Assembly (NCBI RefSeq): GCF_963678635.1
Contig: NC_087066.1
Span: 55,198,312-55,262,311, forward strand
Reading direction: 5' to 3'
DNA length: 64,000 bases
Source of the DNA: Symsagittifera roscoffensis
Taxonomy: Eukaryota; Xenacoelomorpha; Acoela; Convolutidae
The notes below the pieces were generated by a model that was given only the letters and a program-made list of their open reading frames with translations, made no database searches and was not told where the DNA came from. How positions within the stretch are numbered: position 1 is the first letter of the stretch; every line of letters starts with the position of its first letter. Below are positions 1 through 10,137 of the stretch, piece after piece. The translations under genes and the position numbers were made by a program.

Positions 1-659
1 ATAGAAGTTGTAACAAGGAGGGGTCGACATCTTGGTCTATCAGAAGCTAATTCATTTGGAGAAGATTTAGTAATCTTTCCAAGGCGTCGAATCGCAGTGA
101 TATTATTCTCTGGATGCAATCCCATATGTTGCATTATTCTATCAATTTCTGTTGAGTCGTTTTCAATTTGCTTAAAATAAGAGCTTTCGTTTTCAGGAAT
201 ACCAGTAATAACAAACTGCAGTTCAGTATTAGGTAACGATTTCTTACTGCCGGATACTATATCACTATAAGAAGGTAAAGATTTAGTGACCGCTTCTTTG
301 ACATTTTCATTCACGCCAGGGATAACTTCACTGATAAGTTTAGGGACAAGATTTGTAACCGTAGTATTTATTTTATCGCTCAAGTCATTAAATAAAGCAT
401 CCAACTTAGCTTCGGTGCAAATTGTTGACTTATCTCCTCTCTGCAGACAGTTGTCACATAGCCACTGGAGATTTGCTTTTGTCCCTAGCCAACGCACATC
501 ATCGATAGAAAGTCCAACACAAGGGCCATGAACCCATTTCCCACAAGAAGAGCATCCAATAGCCGAGCTGTCATCATCATTGACGGGCTTCTTGCAGATA
601 CATTTAGGACTGGACTCAGAGTTCAATCTGGTGGTCCTGGGTTTAGGGCCCATAAACAT
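1..659 (-). CDS. Non-LTR retrotransposon ORF1 with PHD-type zinc finger (partial, runs off left edge)
   Basis: The complement strand is open from an ATG at 659 to the window edge, about 219 codons; an in-frame TGA lies directly before the ATG, which fixes the start. Near residues 20-70 is a PHD-like finger: CIC, then CSSC, then W-V-H-x2-C, then CDNC. About 80 residues later comes the block LQFVITGIPE followed by ITAIRRLGK and RPRCRPLLV, a pattern known from ORF1 proteins of LINE elements (CR1/jockey-like), which bind nucleic acid in the element's particle. The reverse transcriptase ORF2 would lie outside the window. The frame has no stop or shift here, so the copy is fairly young or only lightly decayed. 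The assignment to a LINE rests on motif memory; a host PHD protein is less likely because of the LINE-type block downstream. Confidence 0.72.
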   Translation of the reverse strand, partial: MFMGPKPRTTRLNSESSPKCICKKPVNDDDSSAIGCSSCGKWVHGPCVGLSIDDVRWLGTKANLQWLCDNCLQRGDKSTICTEAKLDALFNDLSDKINTTVTNLVPKLISEVIPGVNENVKEAVTKSLPSYSDIVSGSKKSLPNTELQFVITGIPENESSYFKQIENDSTEIDRIMQHMGLHPENNITAIRRLGKITKSSPNELASDRPRCRPLLVTTS

Positions 660-839
660 TCAATATATGAAACTATTTAATGACAAATAAGTAGCATGAC
701 AAATTATAGTTTCAAATGAAATGAACCGCCTAAACACTTTAACGTCGAGAAAGTTGTGACACCTTAAATTCCGTCATATAAAATCATCCAATTTTTATCA
801 GTAAATATTTTCTGAGACCTAAGTTTCCCTAGTTTTTAG

Positions 840-1192
840 CCGGGGTGGATCTAGGTTATTCTCGAGGGGGAATTTTCCAAAATTTTGGCGACCTTTTTCG
901 GCCAAAACGACCCTATTTTGATCCAAAATCTCTGCGCGGCATGCAATTTTTTGAATTTAACTTGCCAAAAAAGGCTCTTTTTGGAAAATGTTGACCAAAA
1001 AAATCACGTTTTTTTGGCGCACGCTCCCCCCTCAAGCTTAGAATATATTGGCGCCCAAGGCGCCTTCTGAAAAATTTGAGTCGGGCAGCCAAAAATTGAG
1101 GTCTTAAAATAGTACCAAAGGGGGTCGGCAGAGGGTCGAATCCCTGAGAGGCTTTCGATCAGAAGTGCCCCCCCCCCCTATATCCCCTACTG
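840..1192 (+). mobile_element. Degenerate copy of hAT-like MITE family 1
   Basis: Begins CCGGGGTGGATCTAGG and ends with a C-run and TATCCCCTACTG, matching the ends of the well-preserved copy at 15902-16331. Inside it shares the family's TATATTGGCGCC(C/A)AAGGCGCC block and the GGGGGTCGGCAGAGGGTCG block. No exact target duplication remains (flanks gtttttag and atttttga). It sits upstream of the first visible exchanger exon. Confidence 0.7.
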
Positions 1193-1424
1193 ATTTTTGA
1201 GGGTTTAATGCCTGAGGCTGATCAGAGGTGGTTAAAGTTCCGCTGAGATTTTCTCTATTTTCTTCTTTGTTAAGATGTGAGCAGATCGGATAAAACTTTC
1301 TTATGTTGATTTCCATTTTGCTTTTCATTGGAAAACTGCTCTGCATCGCAGTTATCCGCCAACGACACTATAGTGAAAATATCGGGAGAGATAAACCTGG
1401 AATATCCTAATTGTTCGATTTCAG

Positions 1425-1580
1425 GAATCGGCATTGGTGCTATTGCGTACATGGCAGGTGCAGACTTGGAGCACTCCTACATCCAACTGAACTCATCCCT
1501 CTTCTTCCTCTATCTCTTACCGCCCATAGTGTTCGAGGCAGGATACTTCATGCCTGTCAGACTCTTCTTCGAGAACCTGG
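1425..1580 (+). CDS. Exchanger exon A (early membrane helices)
   Basis: Acceptor ttcgatttcag ends at 1424; the exon opens with two bases of a split Gly codon. It encodes [12 protein letters not shown] and the conserved [13 protein letters not shown] stretch. It must end at 1580 after CTG G, because only then does the next exon continue as ...[15 protein letters not shown] in frame. The donor is therefore GCAAGT, not GT. Confidence 0.9.
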
Positions 1581-4500
1581 GCAAGTAGAGGGCACTAAAG
1601 TTCTTCATTGAAAAAAAATTCAACGGCAATGAAATCTAGTTTCAGACCTTATACATTTGGGCTTTCATTGATTGCTAAAGAAAAGGTTAAAGTATCGAAA
1701 AAACCCCACCCAAGCAATGACTTTTGGGCTGCTTGTCATTTTCAAAAGAAGTTACTTTATGAGAACTTGTAACAATTATTTTTCGGTCGATTTTTGCTTG
1801 CTTGTAATGTTCTACAAGCAACCATTTTTTGTGTAATTCAGAGATAATGTTAGTGCAATTCGGAAGAAAGTCCAGCAAGCCACAACAATTTTAAAACATT
1901 TAAATCCGACGACTAATAAATATCAGTCGATGTGTAAAACATGTTTAAAATAAAGGGCTTTAAGTAGAAATGACGTTTATCCAGGCACCATTCTTCTCTA
2001 CGCACTGGTGGGCACTGTATGGAACACAGTGTCCATTGGACTGCTGCTGTTCGGGGGACACCTGATGGGATGGTACGTAGTGGACGAGAGTGGCGTGGAC
2101 ATGAGTGTCCTCACTTGCTTCCTCTTCAGTGCTCTCATCTCAGCCGTCGACCCAGTCGCTGTTCTCGCTGTATTCGAGGTACTGGAAGCTTTTGGATCCT
2201 TAATGCGCGAAAAAAGAATAATCGCGATGGTCATCCTTAATGGAATCCTTAAATGCGCGAAAGACCGATTGGAATCCTTAATGGAATCCTTAATACGCGA
2301 AAGACCGAATGCGCGAAAAGTATGGAACCCTTAATGCGCGAAAGACCGATGGAATCCTTAATACGCGAAAGACCAAATGCGCGAAAATTATGCCAGCCAA
2401 TCAAATATCGGTTTCTATAATTTTGAAGGAAATAAACGATAAAATTAGTCATTTTTTGGACTGTTTAAAGGGCCTTGATTGGTTGAGAGTTTTAGCGAAT
2501 GCGGTCCTTCGCACATGAGAATAGCCCTCACTTTTTTCTGGCAACAGTTATCTTAGTAAATGTAAAAATATAAAAGGTAAATGTCAACGGAAAAGTATGA
2601 CGTTTTTTGCTTTTTTGCCGTTTGTTGGGAAAGGAACATAAATTCGATCTTTGAGATATAATCATAAACAGCTCTAGAAAACTGAAAAACAAAAACATTT
2701 TACTCTTTTTTCTGATGTCCTTGTCGATTTGCATGATCAGTGAAGTCGAAAAAAGCATAAGATCCCTAACGTTTTTCCGCCACAATGTTAGTGAACAACT
2801 TCTCTTACATCTGAATTTGAAATTGAACACTATGAATTCATTACACAATTCATAACACCTCTGTGTTAATTTAATAGCCCTGACTTGGTATATTTTCCTT
2901 TTTTTGGTTCGGCTTTATGTTTTATTGTCTTAGCTACATTTTTTAATTTGCTTCCAAAATCAGAAGTAATTGATTAAAAAATCATTTAGTTTGTCCCGCA
3001 AAACAATTATGTCAATTTTTATGGTTTTTTTAGGCATCGGCTTAAAGAATTGTCTGCTTGGTGTTCGCTCGATAAAACGTGAAAAACTTATTTAATGCTG
3101 TTTTTTATGTTTCTTGCCTATTTTTCTAAACATTTCTTTCGAAAGTATATATATATTTTTTCGATTTAGTGATTTCAGTCTTATTTTCTATTCGCTAGCT
3201 TGCAATGCTGCGCTCGAGTTGTATCGCTAGTGAGGCGAAGCTACGCTTCGCACCTGCGTTGCAAGTTCAATTCAAGTTCATTTCAATCACTGGTCAGCAA
3301 TTTAAGTTATCTTTTAACAAAAGTGCAAATGGAGCGAAAAATTCTGATTGATTTCTTCCTAGTTTAATCTTAAGATCCCTGTTTACTTATTGATCCAGTT
3401 GTCTTTAATTTGTTCATTTTATCAAAAAGGGTCAGCAATCAAAGAGTTTTGAAAATTGAAAGAGCTTTAACTTGATCTTTCTTCCTATTTTTTTCCGGCG
3501 CACGTAATTTCTAAAACACTTTTCAACAGGTTTTGGTTGCAAAATTGTTTGATGACACGCGAGGCAACAGTTCTTAATACACAGAAATCCGTAAAAGGCG
3601 ACAAGTCGTGATGGTAGATTATACAATTAAATCTGAATCACATGCTCTATGCCTCTCGTGTCGAATCACGCACACTATACCTCTCGTGTCGAATGCAAGC
3701 GCAGTGGAGCAAGCGTTCGCCACTTGAAAATTCTGCGTTCCGGATTGCCGCGTGTTCCGGATTTTCGTGTGTTACGAATTGTCAGTGTTCCGAATTATCG
3801 CTCGCTAAGAATTGACGCTGGTTATGAATTCTGGCCTGTTACGATTTGTCGCCTATTACGAATTGTTGTCGCATGTTACGATTTGCAGCTGGTTACATAT
3901 TTTCACACAGCCCAGATTACACCTAAATGGTTTCCTTTTGATGGGTTACTTTTATGAAAAGGGGGTCAAATTCTTGAAAGACTTTTAACTTAATGTATTT
4001 TTAAAACGAAATTCAAAAGTTGAAAACTAATAAAATAAACATTATCATTTTTTCTGTTTATTGAGTTCATAGATAAATTGTTGAAAGACTTTTAACCTAA
4101 TGTTTTTTTAAACGAAATTCAAAAGTTAAAAACTAATAAAATAAACATTATCATTTTTTCTGTTTATTGAGTTCATAGATAAATTTCCAAATTTCATTTG
4201 GCTATGTTAGTCTTGTGAAGATATAAATTTTTGAAATGTCATCAATTTTAATATTATTTGTAATTTTTGACACAAAGGCGAAGCTGAGCGATACTTAACA
4301 AGAAAAACGAATTGAAAAAAATAGAAAGTGTCGAATAAACTAGATCTTTCAAAATGAATAAGGCTGGTTTTTAAACAAAAACGTGCAAAGACAATAAAAT
4401 TAACACCGGAAGATAATGTTTTCAGGGTTAACAAAACCGAAAATACCTTGTCAGAAAACCGTTTGCCCGAAAAAAATCAATAATACTTAGACTTATGAAA

Positions 4501-7301
4501 AGTTAATAAGTCCCACTCACTAGCAAAACTTAAACACTCAAAAAACTTTATTTGCTCGCCAAATGAAAAAGGATGCTGATATTATATAGGCCGAAACCTA
4601 TGAAGTCTAAAAAAAGGAAAAAAAAAACAAAAAAGCCGAAAAAAGAAAAATTTCTTTTAAGATTTTTTGGCATTTTGTGAGATGAGCATAAAAAAAGAAT
4701 TTGCCGTTAAAACGACGCGAAATTAGGTCACTCAGCCGATCAAAGACAGGCCGAAATGATTTGGGCAGAATAGTTTTTAAGCGAAAAAAAAAACAAGAAA
4801 GTATACGAAATCAAGGCTTGTAAAATTACTAACTCCAGAAGTAAATCAGAACATTAAAAGCAACTATAATGTAAAAAAAACTAATAAAAATCTATTCTAC
4901 AATGTGGCGATTAAGCCGACAAAACATAAGCAGACAATAATAAGCTGACAATTTTGAAAAAAAAAACAGGTTCTGTCAGGTTCAAACCCATGACCTTTGC
5001 CGTCCCAGGCGCATTCGTTACCTACAGACCAAAGGTGCCGGAGAGGAAAAGAATTTTGAATTGACCATTCCGTGAACAAAGTTGTTTACGGGAAAAAAGT
5101 TTAGTACCCGATTGCAATACCCTTGCTTATCGCAAGGGCAAAGAAGTTGTTGGAAATTTGTAACGAGTTCAATTTAATCAAGAAAACTGAAATCGGTTTT
5201 GCTGAATATATATTTTTTCACGTGATGATAAGTTGATTGGATGTGTTTAGGAGATCCACGTGAATGAAATCCTCTACATCCTGGTGTTCGGGGAGTCCCT
5301 TCTGAATGACGCCATCACAGTTGTGCTGTACCACATGATGGAAAACTTCTCCCGCATAGGCGAGGACAATCTCACCGTCAGTCTACCAGAGTTGACCTTT
5401 GTACCCCAAATATTATTCAAGTTCATCAACTATATTCGTTTCCAAAAGTATTTTTGCGTTTTTTTTAAGATTATCTTTCGGCAAGTATTTTTAGCATGTG
5501 CTATCTGATGTTGTCGTATTAGGTCTTATAGTAGATGGGATCAAATAAAAACTTCATGCAGCGTCAATCATGCTTCTCTAATTTATTTTTCATCGTGAAA
5601 ATTTTTGTTGAAGAATTTTTTATTATGAAATTTCTTCTTTACATTTTTGAGCTGATTTTTTTTTTGAATTTTTTAGAATCTTAGAGCAAAAACATTTTTG
5701 GCTGTTGATTTAGTTCTTTTTACATGTCAAATATTATAAATCGTTTTATGATCATTTCTGTTTAGGCCTATCATTTCTTAAGTGCAATCGCAAATTTCTT
5801 CTGCGTGTCATTCGGCGGAGTGGCCATCGGAATCATTTTCGGCTTATGTGCGTCCTTCACTTCCAAGTTCACAGATCATGTGCGTTCTCTGGAGCCAATT
5901 TTCATATTCGCAATCGGCTACATATCATACCTCACAGCCGAAATCTTCCACTTCTCAGGAATTTTAGCCATTGTAACGTGCGGAATGTTTATGAGCCAGT
6001 ATGTCGAAATCAATATTTCTCATAAAAGTCACACAACTGTCAAGTATTTTCTGAAAATGCTGGCGTCTGTAGCAGAATCCATTATTTTTTTGTTTCTAGG
6101 ACTAGCGACTATTTCAAAAGTCCGAAATATTGACTGGGGATTTCTGGTGGTAACTTTGTTCGCGTGTTTTGTTTGCAGATTTATTGGCACTTATTTGCTA
6201 ACTTACTTCGCTAATTTGAGAAGAAAAACAAAACTTGACTTCTTCCAACAGTTCATTATGAGTTACGGAGGAATTAGAGGCGCAGTTGCTTTTTGTTTAG
6301 CTGCCTCTCTTGAACTTGACATCGTTAGCCAATCTAAAAAAGACACTTTAGAAGCTACTACGTTGCTTGTTATATTTTTCACGGTTTTTGTTCAAGGCAT
6401 AACAATAAAACCGCTGGTAAAGTTACTTCGTATTAAAACCTTGAGCATTCATGAAAAAAACTTGATGGAAATTATGTCGTTACGAGTTGTGGATCATACT
6501 ATGAGTGGATTGGAAAACATTTCGGGTTCTCATGGTGACAATTTAGTGCGGGAAAATTGGAGGAAGTTCAACAATCGGTTTATCAAGCCGTATCTATTAC
6601 GCGACATTGAAGTTTCTTCAGAAATGGATCTGATGAATTCGTTCACGAAATACGAGATAAATGAACAAATTATGTCGATCGTGAACAAACGCAACTCGGA
6701 TGTTTCGGTAGAACTGACTCCGCTGACCTCGTCTACGAATTTTCCGATGTCAAGTGCCAAAGGCTAGTTTTTAATCCTTGTGAAATTCTGGTATCCTCTA
6801 AACATTTAGTGTGATCTGAAACCGTTACATTAGGATAAATTTCTGAAAAGATTGTGCATTTTATTATTTAAAATTTTGCCTAGAATTATTTTTAATGTAG
6901 GATTTTTTTCAGAAGCCCTGCTTAGTGGCAAGCCACCCTCTGAGCTTTCAAGAAAGACCCAAACGGAGCTGAAAAGGAGGCTTCTAACACATAGAAACAC
7001 GAACTTCACCGTATCTCGATATGCCATCCCGGATTCTCTCGCCAACATCCATCAACTGGCTTCTTGGTCTGTTGGCTCTGCAGATGCGTCAGATGTCAAT
7101 CAAGTGAGAAAATATTCTCAAGATAGGAAACGAAATGGCGATCGCCATGCTCGTGAAGGCGTTAAAGTAGGGATGAAAACGATACCCGAAGATAGCTGCA
7201 AAAATAACGACGGAAATAAACGTTCAGATGTTAAATTTGAAATGGGAGATGAGGATGAAACAAAAGCTGCAGATGAGTCAAACGATGAAACACAGATTTA
7301 A
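1425..7301 (+). CDS. Na+/H+ exchanger, NHE3/NHE2-like (SLC9A family), five exons, 5' incomplete
   Basis: Model: 1425-1580, 1985-2178, 5251-5376, 5766-6753, 6913-7301. The lengths sum to 1853 nt; after two bases of a split first codon this gives 616 codons to a TAA, with every junction in phase. The protein is a plasma or endosomal membrane antiporter swapping H+ for Na+. Evidence is strong: [13 protein letters not shown] (1516-1554), [22 protein letters not shown] with the essential Asp of the ND pair (about 5305), the [10 protein letters not shown] segment and the signature [11 protein letters not shown] (6260-6292). The spacing GEDNLT to NFFCVSFGG across intron 3 equals that of vertebrate NHE3, and the post-membrane FDH-x2-SG-IEDISG-like region also resembles NHE3. 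About 280 C-terminal residues form a regulatory cytoplasmic tail, probably including the CHP-binding part. The first membrane helices and start codon are left of the window. The orthology to NHE3 rather than NHE2/NHE5 is tentative. Confidence 0.93.
1581..1984 (+). other. GC-AG intron of the exchanger gene
   Basis: The 5' site reads CTGG|GCAAGTAG and the 3' site tccag|GCACC. The only nearby GT (1585) would leave exon A four bases longer and read out of frame into the next exon. GC-AG introns with a GCAAGT core are a known minor class handled by the major spliceosome. Nothing else is seen inside the 404 bp. Confidence 0.85.
1985..2178 (+). CDS. Exchanger exon B (VDPVAV segment)
   Basis: Acceptor ttatccag ends at 1984. 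Encodes [14 protein letters not shown], the helix [13 protein letters not shown] and [17 protein letters not shown]. The donor is GAG|GTACTG at 2179, phase 0. Confidence 0.92.
2179..2527 (+). repeat. Minisatellite built from the terminus of TIR family 3
   Basis: Directly after the exon B donor the sequence repeats variants of GGAATCCTTAATGCGCGAAA and GACCGAATGCGCGAAAA at least five times (about 2200-2395). It ends at 2487-2527 with GCGAATGCGGTCCTTCGCACATGAGAA then TAGCCC. The reverse complement of that end is the left terminus of the inverted-repeat element at 17013-17332. I infer an element whose one end was tandemly amplified. Confidence 0.65.
2528..3973. other. Exchanger intron 2 interior, mostly unassigned, with a SINE-like 3' part
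   Basis: No coding signal. At about 2870-3260 the sequence TTCGCTAGCTTGCAATGC, ATCGCTAGTGAGGCGAAG and a GCGAAGC-TAC-GCTTCGC hairpin (3235-3251) match the 3' half of the SINE-like family seen at 29430-30205. From 3649 to 3900 short degenerate phrases such as 'tgttacgaattgt' recur, probably a decayed simple repeat. Confidence 0.5.
3974..4187 (+). repeat. Tandem duplication, two units of about 107 bp
   Basis: Units begin TTGAAAGACTTTTAAC at 3974 and 4081 and run through TTGAGTTCATAGATAAATT. They differ by only a few substitutions and length changes in A/T runs, so the duplication is fairly recent. It lies in exchanger intron 2. Confidence 0.9.
4260..5150 (-). mobile_element. SINE-like element with tRNA-like boxes, minus orientation
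   Basis: Read on the complement, it starts near 5150 with GTATTGCAATCGGGTACTA and TTTCCCGTAAACAAC. It continues with a tRNA-like block (5075-4955) holding a box-A-like TTTGGTCTGTAGGTAACG and a box-B-like GGGTTTGAACCTG, then GTCTGCTTATGTTTTGTCGGC. It ends near 4270 with an ATCGCTCAGCTTCGCC segment related to the hairpin at 3235. The same order of blocks is found at 29430-30205 and, for the 5' part, at 42060-42360. No coding capacity is seen. Family limits are approximate. Confidence 0.6.
5251..5376 (+). CDS. Exchanger exon C (FGESLLND, catalytic Asp)
   Basis: Acceptor gtgtttag ends at 5250; phase 0 start with EIHVNE. Contains [19 protein letters not shown] place the donor at ACC|GTCAGT (5377), because GEDNLT joined to exon D then has exactly the NHE3 spacing; read-through to a GT at 5401 would add eight unmatched residues. 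Confidence 0.88.
5377..5765 (+). other. Exchanger intron 3
   Basis: GTCAGT donor, pyrimidine-rich end with ttctgtttag acceptor at 5765. No repeat or coding feature recognised in its 389 bp. Confidence 0.8.
5766..6753 (+). CDS. Exchanger exon D (core membrane domain and start of tail)
   Basis: Starts in phase 0 with [12 protein letters not shown]. Holds helices through LFLGLATIS, the signature [11 protein letters not shown], and the last helix [21 protein letters not shown]. Then comes the juxtamembrane tail KPYLLRD. The only in-phase donor near the end is CAA|GTGCCA at 6754; otherwise the frame stops at 6765-6767. A nearly 1-kb uninterrupted exon is long for this family. Confidence 0.88.
6913..7301 (+). 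CDS. Exchanger exon E (C-terminal tail and stop)
   Basis: Acceptor gatttttttcag ends at 6912, phase 1 junction with exon D. Encodes [19 protein letters not shown], then a hydrophilic acid- and Ser-rich end, and stops at TAA 7299-7301. Such tails bind regulators and carry phosphorylation sites in the family; no specific site is claimed. Confidence 0.78.
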
Positions 7302-8406
7302 TTATAAAATTTTAAATTTGAATTAAAGATAAATAATCCCACAAAAAAATTTTGTTTGAATTTCTCTTGATTGAGCTACAAAGCTAGTAGCTATTTACAC
7401 TCGCGAGAGCAAGTGTCTTGTAATCGGGAGCTAGACTTAGTTCTCCCGTAAACAATTTTTCTTACAAATCTTACTAGCTTTTTGTTCTGACCGTTGAAAG
7501 TGAGGAGGAACTTTGTATTCGGGTGTGTTTAAAATATAACAAAGTATATTAATTCTGGAAGAGATTGTACAGTTGATCCTTAGTTATTTTCCACACAAAT
7601 AAAGTACCACAAATAATCGTAAGAATAGGTCGAGTAATATATCATATTTCAGTCGTGATTCGGACAAATTTTGAAACATTTTTCTCAGTTTTGAGAAAAA
7701 CCCGTTTGAAATTTTCGTTTTAATTTTGAGCAAAAAAACCGAGCGCGCAGGCTTATTTTTGCTCAATTTAAACCGTTTGTACTAGCTTTTCTATGCTAGT
7801 TTTAGTTTTACTTGAGTAAAATTAGTTTTCGGTGTTTCTTATGCCAATTTGGGAATTTCAACAAAAAAAATTTGAAATAGTTTTTTTTTGTCAGTTTTTC
7901 TCAGGTATGAAACTTTTTTTTCTGCATTAAAGTGTTCGAACAATGGCCTTTTTATGGATTTAATAAAAATTTGGAAAATTATAGCGAACATTGAAAATCT
8001 CGTAGGAGAATGTTTTTGGATATAGTTTCGTTGGATATAGTTTTGTTACACGTACTTAAATAGCTTATAAGAGAGCGCAATAATTTCACACATTTTGATT
8101 GCGTTTCACTTGGCACAGGTTCTAGAAGTACCTATATTGACACCTTTTTCATCATTATTCGTGTATGTTTAACGAAAGTGTTTTTGCGCAGTTAAGCTAT
8201 ATCGTATATTGCAATGCTTAAGAAATTCCCTTTGGCACGTATTCAAGAAGTCCCTGTTTTGATCTGTTAAGAAAGACAAAACATGCGGGGGTTAAAATGT
8301 TTATTCAAGTCGACGTTTTAAAATCGGTTGGAGCGCGAATGCCTTAATTCTGAGTTCGCTATGCACACTTCCAATACTTTTTTCAGTTTAAATAATCAAA
8401 ATAGCA
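7302..8406. other. Intergenic DNA between convergent genes, degenerate repeats
   Basis: Follows the exchanger stop. At 7395-7480 the block TGTAATCGGGAGCTAGACTTAG, TTCTCCCGTAAAC belongs to the SINE-like family start. At 7640-7700 GTCGTGATTCGG...TTTTCTCAGTTTTGAGAAAAA recurs at 29000-29050. No gene recognised. Confidence 0.55.
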
Positions 8407-8815
8407 ATTCTCAACTCTACAGTGGGGTGCCGTCAGGGCACACTCAGGGGTTGCAAACATGGCATCCATATTTGACTGCCCAAATTTGTGTGTTTGTAAG
8501 ATATGGCGTTTTTATGGATTTTAATACAAAAAAAAAACGAATAACACTTGAAATTTTTAGCCCTATTGCGGAGTGCTGTCAGGGTGCGCTCAGAGGTTTC
8601 AAATCTGGGGTCCAAGTTTGACTGTTCAAATCCTTTTTGTTTCCGAGATACAGCGTTTCTCATGATTTCCTCAATACTTTTTCCACAAACTTAGATTCAA
8701 AAACAACTAATACAAATTGAAATTCTCAACCCTATGGTGGTATGTTGTCAGGAAGTAAAGGTTAGCAAATCTGTCCTCTAGTTTTATTTGTTCAAATCAT
8801 AGCGAGACTTAACGT
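8407..8815 (+). repeat. Three degenerate tandem units (about 146 and 170 bp apart)
   Basis: Units start at 8407 (ATTCTCAACTCTACAGTGGGG), 8553 (ATTTTTAGCCCTATTGCGG) and 8723 (ATTCTCAACCCTATGGTGG). Each carries a TGTCAGG block, then CAAAT(C/A)TGG...TTTGACTG.CCAAAT, then an ATTTGTTT-like stretch. Units are strongly diverged, so an old tandem array rather than a recent duplication. Confidence 0.75.
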
Positions 8816-10137
8816 TTTCAGGAACTAGAAATCCCTGATAAATGAGCTTAGTTTATCTTCACGGTTGCATTAAATGTCGTTGCTTTTAGTAACAAGTTCG
8901 TACTGTTTAGTACTGTTTGCTTTTTCGGTATCTACTGGTTGTCTTGATAGCATGCATTACGAGGCCAAACTGTGCACTATATAGGAACACAATTTTGTGT
9001 CTGTATGTTCCTGGATTCCAGAGACAACTCTTTGAACATGTTAAAATTTGTCGGAACGATCAAAGAAAATGAATGAACAAAAGAAGAACAAAGGGAGCGT
9101 CCTTTTTGCGGAATCCGCTTACAATTCTCAAAAAACACAGTTTAGCCTCGTAATGTAGTTTTTTATATATTGGTTGTAAAGCAACCATCGCCGATTGTCC
9201 AGTTTCAAGTTTTTTTGCTTCTTTGCTCCCATTATATCAGTTTAATTGCTTAATTTTTCTGTATTTGGCGAGTTACAAAGTTTCTTGGCGTTTGTTTGTT
9301 GAGAGGACTTGAAATCTCGAGTTTCTAAATGTTTCTTAGCTCAAAGTTTTTTATGCAAATATTTTTTATTCTCTGCTGAACTAGCGTTTTTGGTTTTATA
9401 GGCTTGATTACCACTGTGCAATTTTTCTGTCGTTACCACTGTGTAATTTTCTGCTATTTTAATACTGAAAATCATCTTCCGCATAATTTTTTTTCTCATG
9501 ATGAACATGCTTCACGACAAACAGAGACAAATGTATTTTGGTAGATCTTTTTTTAAGTTATTTTTCAAAAGTGTTTTTTCGTCTGATTTTCTGTCGGCTA
9601 GTTGTGATGTATCGCAATTAGTGCGACAATCTGCTTTGCTTTCGTGTGAAAAAGTTTCAAGATAAAATATTTTTGAAATTCAAATAGCTCCAATGCGAAG
9701 TCTTTTTTCTTCTAAAGTTGAAAATTATTCTCTAGTCATTTTTTGGTTTCTTTGAACTCTTTGAAACTTTTGCAGCTTAGGATTTTCCATGAATTTCTAG
9801 CTCTGATTTGAGTATCTAAAATTTTCACTACTGTTAATATCATATGTAAAGTTTGACAAGATTCGATGCTAAATGTTGTTTAAAGCTGCTTCCTCAGCAA
9901 ATAAATTACCCATGAATCGTGTTTTAGCATTGATATCAAAAATATAGGGAGTTAAAATTAAATTTAAGTTATAGTTGAAAGTGCAACTAGACTAATTAGA
10001 CGGCTTTAAATTTTTGTTGTAACATTCAAAGAAATAAATCTAATTCGAAATTATGAAACATTATTATGTGCATTTCTAGAATTGCGGTAAACATAATAAA
10101 ACTCAATGATAGCAACCCTGTAAAATATAGGGTATTT
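8816..10137. other. Intergenic DNA, nothing recognised
   Basis: T-rich sequence downstream of both convergent genes. A phrase GCGGAATCCGCTTACA near 9110 also occurs in the tandem repeat at 23137-25102. No open frame with family resemblance and no clear poly(A) site could be assigned. Confidence 0.5.

Noticed and set aside
6754-6767. Exchanger ending at the TAG at 6765-6767
   Set aside because: The in-phase donor at 6754 and a strong acceptor at 6912 extend the tail to a length normal for the family; a short isoform remains possible.
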